64,000 nt of DNA, from positions 76,649,600-76,713,599 of the forward strand of contig CATQJL010000223.1 of the NCBI GenBank assembly GCA_958299035.1, in the 5' to 3' direction. The notes under the pieces are model-generated. The model ran no database searches and was not told the DNA's origin. It was given only the letters and a program-made list of their open reading frames with translations. Every line of letters starts with the position of its first letter. Within the stretch, counting starts at the first letter, position 1. The translations under genes and the position numbers were made by a program. Of this stretch, positions 1 through 10,496 are shown one piece after another. Origin of the DNA: Cylicocyclus nassatus. Taxonomy: Eukaryota > Nematoda > Chromadorea > Rhabditida > Strongylidae.

Positions 1-50
1 CGCGAGTTTGCGGACCGCCTGCCCCCGGCGATTATCTGAGTAGATGGGGG
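1..50. repeat. Truncated end of a fold-back element
   Basis: The first bases (GCGAGTTTGCGG, then CCCCCGGCGATTATCTGAGTA) match the right end of the palindromic element at 47108-47435 and a degraded piece near 44121-44165. Only the terminal part is present because the window starts inside it. The family assignment rests on the shared CCCCxGCGATTxTCTGAGTA end followed by a G run. Confidence 0.4.
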
Positions 51-184
51 GGGGGTAGATACATTGATATTTGCCATTGATTAACTAAAAATCTCAAGGA
101 AGAAAATTTTCATTTTTCCATCGACCTTTCCCGTGTCGTGAGTAGTAGAAACAAGACACCTTGCTTTTGAAGGCAGTGTTCAGG

Positions 185-965
185 CAAATCTGGACTGTGG
201 GGCTCTCACATGGATGGTAATTTTGGAGCTCTAACTAAGCCACGGCCCAAGCGCAGCTCAGGTATTGATCTAGCGGCTGAGATATTTGCCTCCTGGATCC
301 CGGGATCGTATTTCGCGTAGATGTGTGCGTCCCCGCGCGAAGTTGATGGGTTGCGCCATGAATCCACACGAAATACGATCCCGTGGCCCACTTTAGAGTT
401 GAATATCTCACAAGGGAAGGATACTAACATTAGTTGGCAGTTGAAGATGAGATGTATATTATTAGATGCGCCTTTGAACGCTGATTCCAAATATGCTTGC
501 CACTTTTTTTGGATCAAGTTTCCGAAAGAGGTTATAAGCGTTTGAATGTCCAGATTTGCAAAGCATTGAGTGGCTTAAAATCAGCGAAGAGCTCTAAAAC
601 AATACCTATGCGATTTCCACCGGTTTTGTTCCTTCCTTGCTAACAATATGCTCGATACAAAAATGGTTTTCCACATTCCGGTGTTTTTGTACAGCTTTTC
701 GCCAATTTTAGGCCACCCAAACCTTGACAATTTTGGACATTTAAACGCCCACTTCTTCTTTTGGAAACTTACTCCGCAGAAAAAGAAAACAGGTTTGGAG
801 TCAGCGTTCAAAGGCGCGTCTACTGATATACATCTCATCAATTGCCGACTAATATTAGTATCCTTCCCTTGTCAGACGCGCACTAAATGAGCTCCCGCTT
901 CGGCAGTGGCTTAGTTAGGGCCCCAAAATTACGATCCACGTGAGAGCCCCACGTGTCCAGATTTG
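185..965. mobile_element. Fold-back (MITE-like) element, about 780 bp
   Basis: The two halves are imperfect reverse complements. AAATCTGGACTGTGGGGCTC on the left mirrors GAGCCCCACGTGTCCAGATTT on the right, and inner blocks around 435-485 and 790-850 also pair. A second small inverted repeat (GGGATCGTATTTCGCGT / ACACGAAATACGATCCC) lies at 300-384. No coding capacity is seen; the short open frames are by-products of the palindrome. Confidence 0.6.
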
Positions 966-1508
966 CTGCCTTTGAGAAAAAAAGGCTACTACCAATGATT
1001 ACCTAAATTGTCCTATCGCATAAAACCTAGGTCTTCCTTCCCTCGAACAAGCTCCTTATGCTTCTGCTTTTGGGGTATGGTTGAGTACAAAGTGTCCCAA
1101 AAGTTTTGTAGCCTAGTATTTTTTCTGATAAAAACAGAACGGAACAACATAGGGATGTAAAATTTGATGTACATATTAGGTGGGTCCGAAATTTTTGTCA
1201 GTTTTTTCAATCCATCGGCAAACACGCTTAAATGAAGATAAACAAACGCTTCAAAATGTATCCGATGCAGAATTTCTTCCTCTTTCCAGATGCTAAATTA
1301 TTATTTTGTTTCGTTGAGAGAGTGATGAGATATTTGCTGAAAATTGCAATCATTCGTTTTCACCATGTCCAACTTTCACTAATTTGCCAAATTTTTGTAC
1401 GTGAAATTTTCGGAGGAGCTCCAGTAACCAGCAGATAGTGCAAACCTTTTGCCAACTTTGGTATGATATTTGAGCAGTGGCCAAGATTGGTATAGATCTT
1501 TAATTCTC

Positions 1509-1545
1509 GGCTAACGTTTCGGAGTACAACTCCTTCTTCGGAGCC
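1509..1545 (-). ncRNA. Hammerhead-like motif, inverted copy
   Basis: This is the reverse complement of the motif at 5626-5662 in the truncated minus-strand Penelope copy, with the same stems and the same two core deviations. The two copies face each other at the outer ends of the inverted pair. Confidence 0.45.
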
Positions 1546-1781
1546 TGAAAGATCAAAAACTATGCGAAACTGTTCTTGTAAGCACTCAGTCACCTAACAG
1601 ATACTGTCCAACACATGGTAGTTGCAAGATGAAGACAGAGACCGTAACTAAGCTAATGCTTACCTCAATAGCCAGCAATGGAGACTAAGAGCAGACCACC
1701 TAATGGATAGCGCCGTTACTGTGTACTGCTATACCACTATTTATACAGCACAGATGACCTGACCTGACCCAGATCCGTAGG

Positions 1782-3178
1782 TCAAAAGCCACAAAGAGCT
1801 TGATACGGTGCTAATTCGGTCGTCACGGCAATGCATTCTTCTTTGCGGTTTATTTTTGGAGTTTTTGATGCTATCCAAAATGCCTCCAACGTCTTTCGCG
1901 CTGCAGTATCAGGCTCCTGCGATAAGATTGTGACAGCTACGTCATAGTGTTGATCGTCATGGCGTTGCCTGCGGTGGGCACCTAGAGGGGTAGACAATTT
2001 CGTTTTCTCGAGCCCGTTTAGGTGCTCCTTGACCCGTACGCACAAGGGCCTGCCGGTTTCCCCTACATACTGATCTCCACATGTCTGGCACGTACGTAGT
2101 CTGGCACGTCTTCTCTACATACACTACGCCAGACTCCATACAATCCCCCTGCTTCCCAAATGGACAAATGACGCAATTCGGAATTGTACATAATCGGTCG
2201 TAGGCACGATTTCGTATAAGTTGTTTCCTAAGGTTAGGGGGTGGTATGTCTACGACTCTTACGTCATTTGCAAGCCCCGCGTGCTGCAGACTTTTCCTGA
2301 TTGCTCTGCTAAATTCGTCGCAAATGAAGGGAACGCAAAAAGGAATTTTTGGAGGCTGCTCAAGTGTGCGCGATCTACGGCCTGGCAAATGATTGGACCT
2401 GAACTGATTGCCTGTTATGGGGTAACCGTTAGACTGCGCGATCTGTGTAGCCAGATTCATCGATACGGTGCGTTCCTGCGCATTTGAAGAGACCACCCTA
2501 GCGGTTCTGAACATGTTGCTTACTACGGATCTCTTAGTGCTCCAAGGGTGTGCAGAGCTATAATGGACTAGTATATTCTTGCTGCTAGGCTTACGAAAGC
2601 ATTTGGTCTTGTATACCCCATTGGATAAGTATACCTGCACATTGAGGAAGGCAAGCCAATTATCGCTGGGTGTCTCGCGGGTGAATTTGATATTGGGAGA
2701 CTGGGTATTTAAGAGATTGAAGCAGATGTCCATCTCACTCTGTGATGGACATACTACACAACAATCGTCTATGTAGCGACAGTATAATAATGGCTTGCGG
2801 GCAAGTACTGGGGTTTCAATTTTGGACATAAAGGCAATAGCAACGGTAGGAGCCAGTCTTTGTCCCATGCCTAACCCTCTAACTTGTCTGTAATAGCTTC
2901 CAGACCAACGAAAAATGCAGCAGTTCAAGCACTCACTCAAGAGAGTCATTACTTGCTGAATAGTAAGGCCGTACATGTGGAGAGAGTCCTGATGTTCCAT
3001 GAGAAGCTCAAACACGGCTTCCATGGCAGACTTGTTGGAAACATTGGTGTACAGAGAAGTAACATCGAAGGACTCCATCACACAATCGCTAGTGAACTGC
3101 GTATTCCTAAGATGTTCGAGAAACATTTTGGTGTTTGATAAATGTGCAGGTATAAACCTAAGCAGCTGGTTGAGAACT
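1782..3178 (-). pseudogene. 5'-truncated Penelope reverse transcriptase/GIY-YIG copy
   Basis: This minus-strand copy repeats the C-terminal 389 residues of the RT frame (3126 down to 1957), then continues in a second frame (2045 down to 1782) with the GIY-YIG endonuclease end. It starts at the FLEHL region just before RT motif A, so the N-terminal third is absent. It keeps motif A (FDVTSLYTN), motif B (GLGMGQRLAP), motif C (RYIDD) and the same 16-base duplication that breaks the frame in the plus-strand copy. It differs from that copy by one residue (E for K) near the frameshift. It could not encode a working protein. Confidence 0.8.
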
Positions 3179-5389
3179 ACTCATTCACAACTCAATGCGC
3201 GCCTGCCCCTCGAGTAACCGTCATCGGCAATGTTTCTCTATCTATGGACGCGCTATCAATCCTAGACATGGGGCCGAGTTTCGCACCTAGTCAATCGATA
3301 GGCCCACAGGTGACTCGTAAGATTGTCGGCAGCCTACAAATCGTTCATGAGCGCCTGCGACACAGAGCTAGGCAAAACGATGATGAGCGCAATCAACAGA
3401 ACGTTGGTAACGATTGGGGCACTAGGTTACCTCCCATACCCTTTCCCTCCTCCTTCAAACCGCAAGACCCTCATCCAGTGGCAGACACCAAGTTTCGCCT
3501 CTTCGCCACTTCCATTTTCTCAATATTGTCACGTTTCCGAAATAGACGATTTTCTAGCAATCTCACACCCACACAACGCCGTGGCCTGCGTGAACTACGG
3601 GACATGCGCGCTAGGTCACAGATCAAAATATCAACCAGCGACAAAGGTGGGGAGTTCGTCGTCATTTCACGTGACTTGGATGAGGCTATAACTAGACACC
3701 ACCTGAGCGATAGTTCTTTGTACTGCCCTTCGTCGGATAAGGAGTTCGCTAAGCAATACCGTCGTTTGGACAGGGTGTGGACGGACGTCGCGCGATCTGC
3801 TAACATACCTAAAGCTTTAGTGTCCCGCTTGAAGTGTGAACTTCCCAAATGCCCAGTTCTCTATTTACTAGTCAAAACGCACAAACTCGCTGCTTCATCT
3901 CTACTCTCCAACAATCCATCAGATTTTAAGGTCAGGCCCATAATAAGTAGTTTCGGGGGTCCCAACGATAGAATATCTTGGCTGCTAAATCTAGTTCTCA
4001 ACCAGCTGCTTAGGTTTATACCTGCACATTTATCAAACACCAAAATGTTTCTCGAACATCTTAGGAATACGCAGTTCACTAGCGATTGTGTGATGGAGTC
4101 CTTCGATGTTACTTCTCTGTACACCAATGTTTCCAACAAGTCTGCCATGGAAGCCGTGTTTGAGCTTCTCATGGAACATCAGGACTCTCTCCACATGTAC
4201 GGCCTCACTATTCAGCAAGTAATGACTCTCTTGAGTGAGTGCTTGAACTGCTGCATTTTTCGTTGGTCTGGAAGCTATTACAGACAAGTTAGAGGGTTAG
4301 GCATGGGACAAAGACTGGCTCCTACCGTTGCTATTGCCTTTATGTCCAAAATTGAAACCCCAGTACTTGCCCGCAAGCCATTATTATACTGTCGCTACAT
4401 AGACGATTGTTGTGTAGTATGTCCATCACAGAGTGAGATGGACATCTGCTTCAATCTCTTAAATACCCAGTCTCCCAATATCAAATTCACCCGCGAGACA
4501 CCCAGCGATAATTGGCTTGCCTTCCTCAATGTGCAGGTATACTTATCCAATGGGGTATACAAGACCAAATGCTTTCGTAAGCCTAGCAGCAAGAATATAC
4601 TAGTCCATTATAGCTCTGCACACCCTTGGAGCACTAAGAGATCCGTAGTAAGCAACATGTTCAGAACCGCTAGGGTGGTCTCTTCAAATGCGCAGGAACG
4701 CACCGTATCGATGAATCTGGCTACACAGATCGCGCAGTCTAACGGTTACCCCATAACAGGCAATCAGTTCAGGTCCAATCATTTGCCAGGCCGTAGATCG
4801 CGCACACTTGAGCAGCCTCCAAAAATTCCTTTTTGCGTTCCCTTCATTTGCGACGAATTTAGCAGAGCAATCAGGAAAAGTCTGCAGCACGCGGGGCTTG
4901 CAAATGACGTAAGAGTCGTAGACATACCACCCCCTAACCTTAGGAAACAACTTATACGAAATCGTGCCTACGACCGATTATGTACAATTCCGAATTGCGT
5001 CATTTGTCCATTTGGGAAGCAGGGGGATTGTATGGAGTCTGGCGTAGTGTATGTAGAGAAGACGTGCCAGACTACGTACGTGCCAGACATGTGGAGATCA
5101 GTATGTAGGGGAAACCGGCAGGCCCTTGTGCGTACGGGTCAAGGAGCACCTAAACGGGCTCGAAAAAACGAAATTGTCTACCCCTCTAGGTGCCCACCGC
5201 AGGCAACGCCATGACGATCAACACTATGACGTAGCTGTCACAATCTTATCGCAGGAGCCTGATACTGCAGCGCGAAAGACGTTGGAGGCATTTTGGATAG
5301 CATCAAAAACTCCAAAAATAAACCGCAAAGAAGAATGCATTGCCGTGACGACCGAATTAGCACCGTATCAAGCTCTTTGTGGCTTTTGA
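3142..5389 (+). pseudogene. Penelope-like reverse transcriptase with GIY-YIG endonuclease, frameshifted
   Basis: Frame 1 (3142-5214) is open for 690 codons; the first in-frame ATG inside the element's own unique part is at 3244. It reads LSILDMGPSF near the start, LLVKTHK and FKVRPIISS in the fingers, motif A FDVTSLYTN, motif B GLGMGQRLAPTVAIAFM, motif C CRYIDDC and a thumb FRKPSSKN block. A Cys-rich CTIPNCVICPFGKQGDC leads to the endonuclease start GVVYV. The rest (YVGETGRPLCVRVKEHL and onward) lies in another frame, 5126-5389. The shift comes from a 16-base tandem duplication: ACGTGCCAGAC at 5062 and again at 5078. In this family RT and endonuclease act in target-primed reverse transcription. 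The ATG at 3142 lies in the inverted arm and is probably not a natural start. Confidence 0.85.
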
Positions 5390-5625
5390 CCTACGGATCT
5401 GGGTCAGGTCAGGTCATCTGTGCTGTATAAATAGTGGTATAGCAGTACACAGTAACGGCGCTATCCATTAGGTGGTCTGCTCTTAGTCTCCATTGCTGGC
5501 TATTGAGGTAAGCATTAGCTTAGTTACGGTCTCTGTCTTCATCTTGCAACTACCATGTGTTGGACAGTATCTGTTAGGTGACTGAGTGCTTACAAGAACA
5601 GTTTCGCATAGTTTTTGATCTTTCA

Positions 5626-5662
5626 GGCTCCGAAGAAGGAGTTGTACTCCGAAACGTTAGCC
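5626..5662 (+). ncRNA. Hammerhead ribozyme-like motif of the Penelope element
   Basis: In order: stem I GGCT (5626-5629), CCGAAGA in place of the CUGANGA core, stem II GGAG-ttgta-CTCC, the core GAAA, a loopless ACGT that could act as a dimeric stem III, U, and AGCC closing stem I. Minimal hammerheads are established in Penelope-like elements. Two deviations (C for U in the first core box, and an extra A before stem II) mean activity is doubtful. An outer GATCTTT/AAAGATC pair encloses the motif. Confidence 0.45.
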
Positions 5663-6826
5663 GAGAAATAAAGATCTATACCAATCTTGGCCACTGCTCA
5701 AATATCATACCAAAGTTATATGGACGATGCCAAGATTAATTGACAATCGAGCTCTAAGTGCTTTTGCCAACTTATGCAACTTTTTTCTTTTCTTCAGCTG
5801 CTTTCTCAGATGTTTGCTAATTATTTTTCTAAAAGTCTTGTGTTTCGGAAAATTCGCATCACATGCTATTGCACCAGACACTGCAAGACCTACAGAAAAC
5901 TGAGTTTTCAACACACGGTTATTACTACCGTTACTATTACAAAGTAAATGAGCAATTTTCGTTTCAAAGTATGAAGTTTTCTAAACATAGGTTACGTCAG
6001 TGCGCACTCATGAATTTGAGAAATATTGCGATTTTCCCCACAAATTTCGCCAGTCCCGGAAAAAGAAGACAAGTGTTAGAAAGAGGAGAAAAATCTGCAT
6101 CGAATGGTGACTAAAGTGTTCAACACTTTATGTTCTATGAGCTTGAAATGAGCTGTATGTAAAATCTGGTCCCTTCAAAAATAAATCGTAGAAACTCTGA
6201 AAGACAAGCCGTGAGACTACAAAAAATTGCTTCTGTTGGCAAAAGGTTTGCCCTATCTGCTAGTTAGTAGGGCTCCTCCGAAAGTCTCATACAAATATTT
6301 TGAAATAGGAAAGTTGGACATGGTAAAAACGAGTGGTTGTAATTTCCAGAAAATATCTCATTGCTCTCGCAACTAAACACAATGTGGGTTTAGCTGCTGA
6401 AAAGAGGAAGAAATTCTGCATTGGATACATTCTAAAGGGTTTATTTATCTTCATTCTAGCGTGCTTGCCGATGAAAAAAAACTGACAAAACTTTCGGACC
6501 CACCTAATATCATTCAAAAAGTAGCAAATACATCACAGCATTCGAATTTCGTGGTAGCATCTTTCCTCGATAACGGAAGCCTTCAAACTGTTGGCGATTA
6601 CCACTGCCCGAGGCACGCAGGCAGTCACCATCAATTCTGTCCCAATTTTTCATGAAAATAAATCCTATCGCTTAAAAAATGTGCTGTATGATAGAGCAAG
6701 CTTCCAGCTACATCACACCATGATTAGAAAAATTTGTGAGTTGTGATTGAAATTACGAAAATTTGAATGCAGGCACGTGTGGATCTCATGGTGGAGGTTT
6801 GGACACATTTGCGGGAAATGAAAATA

Positions 6827-7847
6827 TTAGGTCGTTCCTAAAGTTCTTTCCATTTTTTCAACCTACCATAAAAACACGTGGAATGAAGATAGGGAAACGA
6901 TCCAAAAACTGTCCGATGCAGCTTTTTTTCCTCTTTTCAACTGTCATATCTACGTGCCGCTAGCTCTTGTGGTCAGTGAGATAATGGCCGAAATTTCGAA
7001 CCCATGCTTTTTACCATGTCTAACTTTGGCAATTTTTCACAATCTTCTTTTTTGACTTTTCAAAAAGCTTTGATAGCATTCAGATAGAGTAAACAAAGTG
7101 CAATTTAATAGAATTTTTTGGCGTCTATAGTCAGCCTTAAAAATTTTTTAGAATTATTTTTCTGATGCTATCAAATTCCACTTTTGGTGATGCTGAGAAC
7201 CATAGAACATAAAACGGCGCACAACTAGGTGTCATTCGATGCAGCTTTTTTTCCTCTTTCTATTGAGTATTTTTCTTCCCAATTTGTGGGAGTTTTTGGC
7301 GATAAAATTCCCATAATTCTTGATTTTGAACCTGTCTAAGGGTGTACACGTGAAATGCGAAATCTTAAATTTCGAAGCGCTAAACACTCAGTTACTTTGT
7401 AAAAATAGTGTGCAATCATAAACAACATTTGAAAGTTTCGAAAACCGGAGATTTGTTGATGTTCAGAGCGTTTGTGTGTTTTGTAACTATGAAAAAGTGA
7501 AGACTTCTGAAAAAGTTATCTCAAAAAATAATGAGAAGCCAGCTGAAATGGCCAAAAAAAATTGCATTGTGTTGCACTTTGTTTACTCTATCCGATTGCT
7601 ATCAAAGCTTTCCCAAAAACAAAAAAGAAGATTGTGAAAAACTGCCAAAGCTAGACATGGTAAAAACCATGGGTTCGAAATTTCGGCCATTATTTCACTG
7701 ACCACAAGAGAAAACGGCGCAGAAATATGTCATCTGAAAAGAGGAAAAAAAGATGCATCGAATAGTGCTTGAAGCTTTTCCCCACCTTCATTCCACGTGT
7801 TTTTATGGTAGGTTGGAAAAACGGAAAGAACTTTCGGAACGACCTAA
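6827..7847. mobile_element. Palindromic mariner-type element (about 1,020 bp)
   Basis: TTAGGTCGTTCCTAAAGTTC at 6827 mirrors GAACTTTCGGAACGACCTAA ending at 7847, flanked by TA. Pairing continues inward through the CACGTGGAATGAAG block, GATGCAGC...TTTTCCTC and the GCACTTTGTTTACTCTATC blocks, so nearly the whole element folds back. There is no coding frame. It is closely related to the partial copy at 54890-56226. Confidence 0.7.
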
Positions 7848-8400
7848 TATAATAGAAAATCGGCTACAGTGTGTTTCAAAACCAAGTTCGTCATCCGTGT
7901 TGCATTAGATTCCCATCTAGAAAACATGCGAAGATGGTATTACTCCAAATTCAGTGACTGCTGCAATTCTACAGATTTGAAACTAATTTCAAAGACATAG
8001 TTGCAGTGGCACGCATTGAAAATTTCCAGGTATTTTCTCGCTTTTCTTGAGGAAATAAATTTTTAAATGCAGACATTATAGTGATAGTAGTGCAAAGCCT
8101 CCTCTATATTGTGGATATAAATTTGCACCGCGATGTGCCAAATTTTTGCAGTAGCGGAATAAATTTCAAACTTTTAGGAAATAGCTTTTTGCGTTTTAAA
8201 ATAGAAATGGTTTGATAATTTTATTTTTTCACTCAAACATGAAGATCATTTTTTACCCCCAAGGATGTAGTTTACGAAGAATGATTGGAGGACTTTGTGG
8301 TATAATTTTGAGATCAAAATCACCAGTGATTGTTGAGTTAAAGCAGTGCAAAATTAGGCTACAAGACTTTTGGGACACCCTGTAGAAGAGGCCAGAATTA
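7848..8400. other. Non-coding stretch between fold-back elements
   Basis: AT-rich sequence with no open frame of note. It ends with the TIR-like block at 8355-8382. It may be the interior of the proposed outer element 1088-8382. Confidence 0.4.
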
Positions 8401-9310
8401 TTAGGTTGTCCGGAAATTAATGTCCGTTTTGAATTTCAAACGCAATAAGTCATACACTTTTCATTCCTGAGTAGCTTTCGAGGTACCATTCGATAGAACA
8501 AAGCAAGCTCTACAAGAAGGTCTTCTTGCTTTAGCAACAGCTCTGATCCACCTGAGTTTCAAGCCAAAAACTAAAAAGATTCAACTACCCGAAAAATCGA
8601 GAAATTTCATAACTCGGTTTATAAGAATTCTACAAAGATTCTAAATTGCTCACGTAAGCACTAAACACATAAGACATACATGTACGCCTTTGCCATATTT
8701 TTTCCTCTGTTAGAAATCGAAAAGAAGAAAATTTTCATGCTTTTGCAAAATGATGCTGTGTCGTCCACACATAAGTAGATGTATATTACAAATCTGTAGA
8801 AGTGCAAACGTGGATTTTCAGCTTTTTACAAGCTTTAGTTCTTGAGAAATTTGAAAGCTATATTCGATATTTCTCGAGAACTAAAGCTTGTAGAGAGCTG
8901 AAAAGTTACATTTGTACTTCCACAGATTTGTAGTACACATCTATTTATGTGAGGACGACACAGCATCACTTTGGCAAAAGCACGAAAATTTTCTTTTTCG
9001 ATTTCTAACAGAGGAAAAAATACAGCAACGGCGTATATAAATGTCCTATATGGATTGCGTTTACGTGAGCAAGTTAGAATTTTTGCGGGATTCTTGTGAA
9101 GTGAGTTATGAATTTTCTCGGGTAGTTGAATTTCTTTAGTTTTTGGCTCGAAACTCTAGGTGAATTAGAGCTGTTGCTAAAGCTAGAAGGCCATCTTGTA
9201 GAGCTTGCTTTGTTCTATTGAATGGTACTTTGAAAGCTATCTAAGAATAAAAAGAGTATGACTTGTTGCTGTTGAAATTCAAAACGGACATTAATTTCCG
9301 TACAACCTAA
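8401..9310. mobile_element. Palindromic mariner-type element (910 bp)
   Basis: TTAGGTTGTCCGGAAATTAA at 8401 mirrors TTAATTTCCGTACAACCTAA ending at 9310; TA lies on both sides. The arms pair almost to the centre, where GCTTTAGTTCTTGAGAAAT and ATTTCTCGAGAACTAAAGC face each other (8828-8890). The termini differ from the GGTCGTTCCGAAAG family, so this is a separate family. No coding capacity. Confidence 0.7.
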
Positions 9311-9311
9311 T

Positions 9312-9950
9312 AAATTTCCAGCAAGTTTCTGTATAATCAAACATTGACATTTAAAAATTTACAGCGCAAATTTGCTGCCTGAGGTTATAAGTCTTTTATT
9401 TCTTCGAGACTAAGCACCCGCTTTTATGCTTTCAAAGGCAGAAGTATGGCTTTTTGCAAAGTGTAGGGAGTCAAACGTCCTAGCGAAAATCCCCTGTCGC
9501 AAGAAGCTCATGGGTCTGTCCTTCCCTCGAGACCAAGCAGCCTGTGCTTTTTCGCTTTCAGAGGCAGAAGTATGTTTTTTGCAAATTAGAAGGGGCCAAA
9601 AGTAAATCTGCAAGGTTCTATTCATTTGTTGACACCTACAAATTTTTAGAGAAAATGTCTTGCTGCTTGAGCCCGTATGAGTCTTTCTTTCTCTTGAAAC
9701 CAAACTCCCTGTGCCTTTTTTTTGCTTTTAGGGGCGGATGTATGGTCTTTGCGAAGCAGAAGGGGCCAGAAGAAAACTGCAAGCAAGTCTCTGTACAATT
9801 AGATATTGATCCCTAAAAATTCTTAGCGGAAATATTTTGCCGTTTGAGTTTATAAATTCTCTCTTCTCTCGAGACAAGGCTCTTTGTGCTTTTCATTAAG
9901 GGCAGAAGTAGGATTTTCATAAAGGTAAAGGCTGTCAAAAGTGAATTTAT
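9312..9950. repeat. Degenerate tandem repeat, about 120-176 bp units
   Basis: Landmarks recur: TCGAGACtAAGCaccc near 9407, TCGAGACCAAGCAGCCTGTGC near 9529, TTGAAACCAAACTCCCTGTGC near 9694 and TCGAGACAAGGCTCTTTGTGC near 9870. Each is followed by a GGCAGAAGTATG-like block. Spacing is about 122, 165 and 176 bases. The unit also contains TCTGTAcAAT..CATTGAc..TAAAAATT. No gene is seen. Confidence 0.55.
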
Positions 9951-10119
9951 AACAACTTTTGGTGAATTTATCGTCTTCGTCAGTTCCGAATGTAATTATA
10001 GAATGCTCAGCATGCTCAACTTACCCCCGCCTCTGTGCCAAATCTCAGCCTCGTAACTTAAATTTTGAACAAGAGGAGGAATTCAATAAAAGTGATGGGT
10101 ATTTTCGAAAACGGTTACT

Positions 10120-10420
10120 ATTAGGCTGTCAAGAAAATAATGTCGTTTTTTATTTGCTTGCTTTAACAAAGCAACCAGACTTCACCCAACAAATGATAAG
10201 GAATACTGTTCGATAGAGCAAAGCAAGCTCTACAAGATGGCATTCATCATTTTGCGCCAAGCTCGATACACGGAGAGTTCGAAGCTAAAATCTGAAGATT
10301 TCCAAACGCCCAAAAAATCGAAAAAAATCAGATCTTCGTCCAAATAATTTCCACGGACCTTCAGCTCGCACACGTCAATACTTTTAATATCTGATAGCCA
10401 TTTGTGCAGTTGCTGTATTT
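10120..10420. mobile_element. Truncated half of a fold-back element
   Basis: CTATTAGGCTGTCAAGAAAATAA and the inner block TTCGATAGAGCAAAGCAAGC correspond to the left half of the element at 8401-9310 (TTCGATAGAACAAAGCAAGC there). The second half is missing and LINE sequence begins soon after. Confidence 0.45.
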
Positions 10421-10496
10421 TTTCCTTGACTAGGAACTGAGAAAACAGTCCCCCCCCTGCGGTCACGCTGAGCGGTGCGTTTTTGATTGATCCGCC

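Larger units (their letters stand above)
1459..5760 (+). mobile_element. Penelope-like retroelement: full copy plus inverted truncated copy
   Basis: A plus-strand element (about 3179-5760) is preceded by a head-to-head, 5'-truncated copy on the minus strand. The arms 1457-3178 and 3993-5715 are almost base-for-base reverse complements; the long open frames differ by one residue. CTTTTGCCAACTT occurs on both sides (1446-1458 and 5761-5773) and is a plausible target-site duplication. Inverted and partial tandem copies are a known habit of Penelope-like elements. The near identity points to recent insertion. Confidence 0.8.
1176..6507. mobile_element. Mariner-type fold-back element split by a Penelope element
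   Basis: TTAGGTGGGTCCGAAA at 1176 mirrors TTTCGGACCCACCTAA ending at 6507, each flanked by TA. The arms pair for about 270 bases: 1176-1457 with 6228-6507, including GTTGGCAAAAGGTTTG near 6236. The left arm is interrupted at about 1458 by the Penelope pair; internal sequence resumes near 5774 and continues to 6227 without any recognisable gene. Without the insert the element would be about 1.0 kb, like its relatives elsewhere in the window. Confidence 0.65.
1088..8382. mobile_element. Candidate outermost Tc1/mariner-like element holding nested insertions
   Basis: CAAAGTGTCCCAAAAGTTTT at 1088 is the near reverse complement of AAAAGTCTTG..GGGACACCCTG read at 8355-8382. Both ends are flanked by TA (1086-1087 and 8383-8384). 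CAGGGTGTCCCAAAAGT is the usual style of Tc1/mariner termini. Taking out the inner elements at 1176-6507 and 6827-7847 leaves under 1 kb with no recognisable transposase. The match covers only about 28 bases, so chance pairing of two separate copies is possible. Confidence 0.3.

Noticed and set aside
3142..3180. ATG at 3142 as the true Penelope start
   Set aside because: It lies in the antisense arm of the inverted copy; the element's own sequence begins near 3179, with its first in-frame ATG at 3244.
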